Origin: Candidatus Gallimonas intestinigallinarum
GTDB lineage: Bacteria > Bacillota_A > Clostridia > Christensenellales > Borkfalkiaceae
NCBI GenBank assembly: GCA_019116405.1
Contig: DXBS01000054.1
Span: forward strand, 1-26,024
DNA length: 26,024 nt
Reading direction: 5' to 3'
This document shows positions 21,998 to 26,024 of the stretch, piece after piece; position 1 is the first letter of the stretch; each line of letters begins with the position of its first letter. The position numbers and the translations under genes were made by a program. Below the pieces are notes generated by a model. It made no database searches, was not told the DNA's origin, and saw only the letters and a list, made by a program, of their open reading frames with translations.

Positions 21998-22673
21998 CGT
22001 CTACTGCTTTTCGGGCGCGGGACACAGCGCCGAGGTCGCCGCGTACTGTGCCGAGCGGCTGGGCGGGCGCGTCATTCCCATCGGCGCGGACACGGTGTGC
22101 CGGGATGAACGGGCGCTCATCGTCTTTCCCGTCTACTGCGAAAACCTTCCGCCTCCTGTGGTCGACTTTTTGCGCCGCGCCGAAGCCGGATGCGCTGCGT
22201 TCATTGCAACGTACGGCGGCATGTCCTACGGGCACGTGCTGTATGACGCGCAGCAACTCTTCCCCGGCAGCGTGACCGCCGGGGCATACGTCCCGACCGA
22301 ACATTCCCTCGCGCGCGACGGCTACCGCTTTGACGGCGCGCCGCTTGCGCCCGTGCTTGCCAAACTTTCCGAGGGCGGTACGGAGATCATGCTCCCCAAG
22401 ACGCAAAAGCATATTCTTTCCGACTTTGCGCCCGCATGGCGCAGCCGTATCGGCGCAAGACTGGTGCGCGGCGGGAACTGTGTGGGGTGCAACGCCTGCG
22501 GGGCGACGTGTCCCATGGGCGCGATGCGGCAGGGACGGGCAAACAGCGCCTGCATCCGCTGCTTAAAATGCGTGCGCGTCTGTCCAAGACACGCGCTCTG
22601 CGTGCATCTTTCGCCCGTCCTTGGTCATTACCTTCGCCGCCGCAGATGCAACGATACGATCGTGTATTGTTAG
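21990..22673 (+). CDS. EFR1 family flavodoxin-ferredoxin
   Basis: The 227-residue protein begins with a flavodoxin-like domain. FSGAGHSAEVA replaces the usual SGTGNS phosphate loop, and VFPVYCENLPPPVVDFL and ATYGGMSYG follow. It ends with two [4Fe-4S] ferredoxin motifs: CVGCNACGATCP and CIRCLKCVRVCP (about residues 165-205). It would carry electrons through FMN and two clusters in the cytoplasm. The start overlaps the PP-loop gene, so the two are translated together and probably function together. Electron donors for such a fused protein are usually ferredoxin or flavodoxin reductases, none of which is adjacent. Confidence 0.9.
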   Translation: MIDVYCFSGAGHSAEVAAYCAERLGGRVIPIGADTVCRDERALIVFPVYCENLPPPVVDFLRRAEAGCAAFIATYGGMSYGHVLYDAQQLFPGSVTAGAYVPTEHSLARDGYRFDGAPLAPVLAKLSEGGTEIMLPKTQKHILSDFAPAWRSRIGARLVRGGNCVGCNACGATCPMGAMRQGRANSACIRCLKCVRVCPRHALCVHLSPVLGHYLRRRRCNDTIVYC

Positions 22674-22677
22674 CAAA

Positions 22678-22720
22678 GATCGCGGCAGACGCAGTCAAAG
22701 GGCGTCTGGAGGGTGCGATC
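22678..22720 (+). other. Imperfect hairpin after the EFR1 gene
   Basis: GATCGC (22678-22683) pairs with GCGATC (22715-22720), and inside it CAGACGC (22686-22692) pairs with GCGTCTG (22702-22708) around a 9-base loop. No T run follows; six A residues do. It may be a weak terminator or an RNA-stabilising structure at the end of the transcript. Confidence 0.45.
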
Positions 22721-22753
22721 ACTCAAAAAATGCGGAAAAGTTGCGTCAAATTC

Positions 22754-22782
22754 TTGAAACACGGGTACAGTTGTGATACAAT
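22754..22782 (+). promoter_or_regulatory. Upstream promoter of the LRR protein gene
   Basis: TTGAAA (22754-22759) and TACAAT (22777-22782) are 17 bp apart, the same boxes as in the promoter at 20549-20577. The -10 lies at the left edge of an AT-only palindromic stretch, TACAAT through ATTGTA (22777-22799). Confidence 0.65.
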
Positions 22783-22807
22783 AATTATATAATATTGTAT
22801 AAAAAAC

Positions 22808-22848
22808 TTGTCCTTTTTTCTGAAATGTGATATACTGGGCGTCGCCCA
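22808..22848 (+). promoter_or_regulatory. Proximal promoter of the LRR protein gene with palindrome at the start site
   Basis: TTGTCC (22808-22813) and TATACT (22831-22836) are 17 bp apart. TGGGCG-T-CGCCCA (22836-22848), a perfect palindrome, covers the expected start at about 22843. Confidence 0.65.
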
Positions 22849-22885
22849 AAGAGAAAGAGCCGTTCTCGGTTTCGGAGGAACACCA

Positions 22886-24169
22886 ATGTCAAACAACCAG
22901 CGCAGCAGGGAAAAAAGCGCCACGGCAGGCAACCGCCTCATCGGAGGATTGGTGGCGCTCGGTCTTGTGCTGCTCCTTGTGACGACGGTCATCGTGATGT
23001 GCGTTGCAATGTCCAGCAAGTTCCGCATCAGCCATGTGGAGCAGATCGCCGTCGGCGACAGCCGTGAGCGCGTGATCGAGGTGCTCGGCGAGCCGTACGC
23101 ACGCTCGGAAAACACGTTCGAATATTACAGTGAAAATTATCTCCGCTTGTTGCAGCAGCAGGCAGGACAGGAAGATCAGGATCCGCAGGGGGAATTGACG
23201 ACGGCGCGCATGCCCGGCGTCGCCGAGACGCTCGGCGCGTCCTCCAAGGTGTCCGTCGACCCCTCGCAGCCGGAGCAGGCGCTGGGCGAGGAAGTCTATC
23301 AGTACATAGCTGTCACATTCGATGAGGACGGCGTTGTCAGCGTCTTTCTCGATGCCAACCGCTCGGAGCTGACCAAAGAGGAGGGCAAAGAGGTCAGAGG
23401 TGGGCTCATTCTCAGCGATGCGCTCTATGCCCATACCGCGTGCGAAGTTTCTTACCGCGCCGAATATACGGATGGCAGCTATTATATGGGCATCACCACG
23501 GTGACGCCGAGCGCCTATGGCAGCACGACAGTCTGGTGGGATGAGCCGTACGGCGGTCGATGCAGTTGTCCCGTGACGGCGTCGGTCAATCCGGAATTTC
23601 CCTCCGGCAACGGCTGGTACCTTGTGCCGGATACGCAGGTGCTGTACATCTTTGCGGACGGTGCATCCGGGTATCCCAAAGATGTTTCCACAGTCACGTT
23701 CCAGGGCGGCGTGACCTCGATTGAGGACGATTTCTTCTCCGATTGGGGATCCCTTCGCCACATCACGCTGGGCAGCGGCATCAAAGTGCTGCAAGCCGGC
23801 ATGTTGAAGGGCTGTTCGTCCCTGCAAGCGATCAACCTCGGCAACGGGGTGGAAGTCGTGGAGGCGGGCACATTTGCGGACTGTCCCGCGCTCTCGAGTA
23901 TCACCATCGGTACGGGCATGACGACGGTCACAGCGGACGCGTTCTCCGGCTGCGCAACGCTACGCAGCATCACGATCGGACAAAACGTGACGACGATTGA
24001 GGCGGGGGCGTTTGCAGGCTGCGATCAGCTGACGAGCGTCACATTCCGCGCGGCGGACGGCTGGATGGCGAACGGAGAGGCGCTCGACGTCTCCGATCCC
24101 GCCGTCAATGCAGCCAATTTGTTGGGCGCCTACGGCGCATACGCCTGGACGCGCATCGTGACGGAATAA
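22886..24169 (+). CDS. Membrane-anchored protein with BspA-type leucine-rich repeats
   Basis: The 427-residue protein has one hydrophobic segment at about residues 16-42 with a positive cytoplasmic side, so most of it is outside the cell. Next is IAVGDSRERVIEVLGEPYARSENTFEYYSE (about 53-82), which resembles the SmpA/BamE-like motif. After a long, mostly polar middle region come about five LRR_5 repeats of ~23 residues (about 270-400): FFSDWGSLRHITLGSGIKVLQ, MLKGCSSLQAINLGNGVEVVE, TFADCPALSSITIG, AFSGCATLRSITIG, AFAGCDQLTSVTF. BspA repeats often mediate binding to host or other surfaces. The ATG at 22886 has CGGAGGAA; an in-frame ATG at 22808 lies inside the promoter. Confidence 0.85.
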   Translation: MSNNQRSREKSATAGNRLIGGLVALGLVLLLVTTVIVMCVAMSSKFRISHVEQIAVGDSRERVIEVLGEPYARSENTFEYYSENYLRLLQQQAGQEDQDPQGELTTARMPGVAETLGASSKVSVDPSQPEQALGEEVYQYIAVTFDEDGVVSVFLDANRSELTKEEGKEVRGGLILSDALYAHTACEVSYRAEYTDGSYYMGITTVTPSAYGSTTVWWDEPYGGRCSCPVTASVNPEFPSGNGWYLVPDTQVLYIFADGASGYPKDVSTVTFQGGVTSIEDDFFSDWGSLRHITLGSGIKVLQAGMLKGCSSLQAINLGNGVEVVEAGTFADCPALSSITIGTGMTTVTADAFSGCATLRSITIGQNVTTIEAGAFAGCDQLTSVTFRAADGWMANGEALDVSDPAVNAANLLGAYGAYAWTRIVTE

Positions 24170-24172
24170 GGG

Positions 24173-24210
24173 GCGCCGCCCGCGCAGGTCTGCGCGGGCG
24201 GCGCTGTTTT
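24173..24210 (+). terminator. Terminator of the LRR protein gene
   Basis: GCGCCGCCCGCGCAG (24173-24187) pairs perfectly with CTGCGCGGGCGGCGC (24190-24204), followed by TGTTTTGTTT. The stop codon lies four bases before the stem. Confidence 0.92.
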
Positions 24211-24283
24211 GTTTCAGAAATGGCGCAGGTCAAAATAAGCGGGGATTCGTATAATCTCTGCGCAAAGCATCCAAAATAGGGGT

Positions 24284-24376
24284 ATGAGAAAGATCCGTCC
24301 CAATCCATTGAACAAGACGCGGGAGGAGCGTGAGACCTGCTTCCCGCAGGCGGGCAGGGAGGAGGTCCGCCCGTGA
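24284..24376 (+). CDS. Possible 30-residue leader peptide coupled to spoVAC
   Basis: The small frame starts ATG 24284 and encodes a basic, charged peptide beginning MRKIRPNPLNK. Its TGA overlaps the spoVAC GTG by three bases (GTGA). Its own ribosome site, AGGGG, is too close to the ATG to be good. A TATAAT box at 24250-24255 lies upstream without a convincing -35. I do not recognise the peptide; it may be a chance frame. Confidence 0.25.
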   Translation: MRKIRPNPLNKTREERETCFPQAGREEVRP

Positions 24377-24828
24377 CAGGCCGTTCGCGCGAAAATTTCA
24401 ACAAAAACTACATTGCCTATGTGCACACCTTTGACCCGCCCACACAGCACGTCAAGACCTGCATCAGGGCCTTCTTTGTCGGCGGGCTCATCTGCTGCGT
24501 CGGACAGTTTTTCCGCTCCATGCTCGAACTTGCCGGGCTGACGGGGGACATTCTCTCAGGGACGGTCTCCGCGATGCTCATCTTTTTGGGCGTGCTGTTG
24601 ACGGGACTTGGCGTCTATGACCGCATCGGAAAGAACGCGGGGGCGGGGAGCATCGTGCCCATTACGGGCTTTGCCAACTCCGTCGCATCCCCCGCTGTGG
24701 AATTCAAGACGGAGGGCTATGTCTACGGTACGGCGGCAAAGATGTTCATTGTTGCGGGGCCCATCATCGTGTACGGCGTCCTGGCGGGTGCGGCGGTCGG
24801 GCTCGTGTACTGGCTGATCGCGCTCTAA
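24373..24828 (+). CDS. spoVAC: Stage V sporulation protein AC
   Basis: The 151-residue membrane protein matches SpoVAC. A short charged start with ENFNKNYIAYV leads to FFVGGLICCVGQFFR (first membrane segment), then MLIFLGVLLTGLGVYDRIGKNAGAGSIVPITGFANSVASPAVEFKTEG, the family core, then KMFIVAGPIIVYGVLAGAAVG. SpoVA proteins sit in the spore inner membrane; SpoVAC forms the channel involved in dipicolinic acid movement during spore formation and germination. The GTG is preceded by AGGGAGGAGG at seven bases. spoVAD and spoVAE, which normally follow, are not next to it. Together with SigH it supports a spore-forming organism. Confidence 0.93.
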   Translation: MTGRSRENFNKNYIAYVHTFDPPTQHVKTCIRAFFVGGLICCVGQFFRSMLELAGLTGDILSGTVSAMLIFLGVLLTGLGVYDRIGKNAGAGSIVPITGFANSVASPAVEFKTEGYVYGTAAKMFIVAGPIIVYGVLAGAAVGLVYWLIAL

Positions 24829-24833
24829 AATAC

Positions 24834-24862
24834 TTGCCTTTTCAAAAAGTTTGTGCTATACT
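24834..24862 (+). promoter_or_regulatory. Promoter of the DUF1858 gene
   Basis: TTGCCT (24834-24839) and TATACT (24857-24862) are 17 bp apart, beginning a few bases after the spoVAC stop codon. Confidence 0.75.
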
Positions 24863-24894
24863 ATTGAAAATTCATCAAAACGGAGGAAACGGCT

Positions 24895-25092
24895 ATGGCT
24901 AAGATCACGGAAAATACGCTGATTGCCGAGTGTCTTGAAATCAACCCCAACGCGGTGGAGATTCTGCAGGGTGCGGGCATGCATTGCTTCGGCTGTGCAA
25001 TGGCGCACGGCGAGACCATCGCGGAGGCAGTTGCCGTTCACGGGGAAGACCTCGAACAGCTGCTTGCCAAGCTCAACGAAGGCATCAACTGA
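24895..25092 (+). CDS. DUF1858 domain protein (hybrid-cluster-associated redox disulfide family)
   Basis: The 65-residue protein is a single DUF1858 domain: ITENTLIAECLEINPNAVEIL, then GMHCFGCAMAHGETIAEAV. The CxxC (C31 and C34) is placed at the start of a helix, as in redox-active or metal-binding disulfides of this family. ECLEINP contributes a third cysteine (C13). Its role is not established; relatives occur next to hybrid cluster proteins, but none is next to it here. CGGAGG lies eight bases before the ATG, and it has its own promoter and terminator. Confidence 0.92.
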   Translation: MAKITENTLIAECLEINPNAVEILQGAGMHCFGCAMAHGETIAEAVAVHGEDLEQLLAKLNEGIN

Positions 25093-25116
25093 TTTTTGCT
25101 CCTTATGGAGTCATGA

Positions 25117-25153
25117 CAAAACTTCCGCACATTTCGAATGTGCGGAAGTTTTG
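25117..25153. terminator. Strong bidirectional terminator after the DUF1858 gene
   Basis: CAAAACTTCCGCACATT (25117-25133) pairs over all 17 bases with AATGTGCGGAAGTTTTG (25137-25153) around TCG. The AAAA/TTTT ends give a T run on either strand. Confidence 0.92.
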
Positions 25154-25290
25154 CTATATATAAGGCGCAGCGTAACGCACATGCCTGAACGCTGTGCGTC
25201 CCAATCATGCCGTAAAAATTGTTTGAAGCGCTTTTCCGAACGTCTGTTCTTTTTTCTTAACTTTCCTGTTTAAGCGGCTACCCAGTGCGG

Positions 25291-25319
25291 TATAATTAGA
25301 GTGCAAGAAGATTTCTTGC
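25291..25319 (+). promoter_or_regulatory. Probable clpB promoter element with inverted repeat at the start site
   Basis: TATAAT is at 25291-25296. The position 17 bp upstream reads GTTTAA, a poor -35. GCAAGAA-GAT-TTCTTGC (25303-25319) is a perfect inverted repeat at the expected start. No CIRCE or CtsR-type site is seen, so control may rely on this repeat. Confidence 0.55.
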
Positions 25320-25357
25320 CTTTGATCTGCTTATAACTACCCAAGGAGGGCATGGAT

Positions 25358-26024
25358 ATGGACGCAAATAAATTCACACAAAAATCATTGCAGGCGATCC
25401 AGAGCGCGCAGAGCCTTGCCGCCGAATACGGCAATCCCGAGCTGACGGCGCTGCATCTCGCCTGCGCCCTGCTCGATCGTGAAGGGCTCAATTACCGCAT
25501 CGTCGGGCGTGCGGGCGCGGATGCGGACGGGCTTGCCTCCGCCGTCAAGGACGCCGTGGAGCGGCTCCCGAGGACTTCGGGCGGCTCTCAGCCGTACGCG
25601 ACGAGTGCCGTCAACCGCATTCTTACCGAGGCGGAGAAGCTCGCCTCCGGCATGAAGGACGACTATATCTCCGTCGAGCACCTCTTTTTGTGCCTGTTTG
25701 ACAACGACGAGCGGGGCTTAAAGGACATTTTCTCCCGCTTCGGTCTGACCAAGAACAAGTTTTTGGAAGGCATGAAGCAGGTGCGCGGCAATCAGAACGT
25801 GACCAGCGACAATCCCGAGGACACCTACGAGGCGCTGGACAAGTACGGCACGGACCTTACAAAGCGGGCGCGCGAGCACAAGCTCGAGCCCGTCATCGGG
25901 CGAGATGAGGAGATCCGCAACGTCATCCGCATTCTGTCGCGCAAGACCAAGAACAACCCCGTGCTCATCGGCGAGCCGGGCGTCTGCAAGACGGCGATCG
26001 CCGAGGGACTGGCACAGCGGATCG
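25358..26024 (+). CDS. clpB: ATP-dependent chaperone ClpB, N-terminal part (3' truncated by the window)
   Basis: The frame has no stop before the window edge, giving ~222 residues. It begins [15 protein letters not shown], the ClpB start. The N-terminal double-repeat domain follows ([13 protein letters not shown] and [11 protein letters not shown]), then the start of NBD1 with [34 protein letters not shown]. ClpB disaggregates proteins with DnaK. ATG 25358 is chosen because AGGAGG is eight bases upstream; ATG 25352 is too close. The Walker A reads GEPGVCKT, with TGC (25985-25987, residue 210) where an invariant glycine is expected (GEPGVGKT); see findings. Confidence 0.93.
   Translation, partial: MDANKFTQKSLQAIQSAQSLAAEYGNPELTALHLACALLDREGLNYRIVGRAGADADGLASAVKDAVERLPRTSGGSQPYATSAVNRILTEAEKLASGMKDDYISVEHLFLCLFDNDERGLKDIFSRFGLTKNKFLEGMKQVRGNQNVTSDNPEDTYEALDKYGTDLTKRAREHKLEPVIGRDEEIRNVIRILSRKTKNNPVLIGEPGVCKTAIAEGLAQRI

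Noticed and set aside
25154..25300. CIRCE or CtsR operator upstream of clpB.
   Set aside because: No TTAGCACTC/GAGTGCTAA pair and no GGTCAAA repeats are present.

Overview
The window looks like a chromosomal segment of a spore-forming, anaerobic member of the Bacillota (Clostridia). Three things support this. Two sporulation-type genes are present (a SigH-like sigma factor and SpoVAC). The order mrnC-rlmB-sigH followed by dnaX-ybaB-recR is typical of Firmicutes. Several oxygen-sensitive redox proteins are encoded (an HgdC-type activase, an EFR1-type ferredoxin, a [2Fe-2S] reductase). Coding DNA is GC-rich with G/C-rich third positions, while promoters are AT-rich and mostly fit -35/17 bp/-10 spacing. 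Both ends cut through genes (glmU at the left, clpB at the right).

Layout. 1-3605: end of glmU, then glmM and glmS, the UDP-GlcNAc supply pathway. 3679-6550, mostly minus strand: an AraC-type regulator, a 395-bp noncoding stretch that may encode a small RNA, a nitroreductase and an aldo/keto reductase. 6657-11096, plus strand: an information-processing block (Mini-III RNase, RlmB methyltransferase, SigH, DnaX, YbaB, RecR) with overlapping or nearly touching genes, then a GpsA-like dehydrogenase and a YcxB-like membrane protein. 12830-13122: strong hairpins and a minus-strand tRNA-Val(GAC) with its own promoter. 13246-15997: a two-gene redox operon (CrtI/RetSat-like flavoprotein and an FAD/NAD/[2Fe-2S] reductase). 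16140-20492: a tightly coupled five-gene operon, marR-degV-DUF2229-HgdB-like-HgdC-like, behind a consensus promoter with a 14-bp palindrome at the transcription start. 20549-22673: a PP-loop ATPase with zinc-finger-like cysteines plus an EFR1 flavodoxin-ferredoxin. 22754-24210: a membrane-anchored BspA-type leucine-rich-repeat protein behind two tandem promoters. 24284-26024: an isolated spoVAC, a DUF1858 protein and the start of clpB.

The best candidates for something undescribed are three. First, the MarR-controlled operon that joins a fatty-acid-binding DegV protein to a complete, separately encoded set of ATP-driven low-potential electron-transfer proteins, with no obvious CoA-transferase or dehydratase partner. 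Second, the PP-loop/EFR1 pair. Third, an AT-rich palindrome that occurs both inside glmS and in a promoter region. The ClpB fragment also has a cysteine in place of the invariant Walker A glycine. All functional calls come from reading the sequence; no database search was possible.
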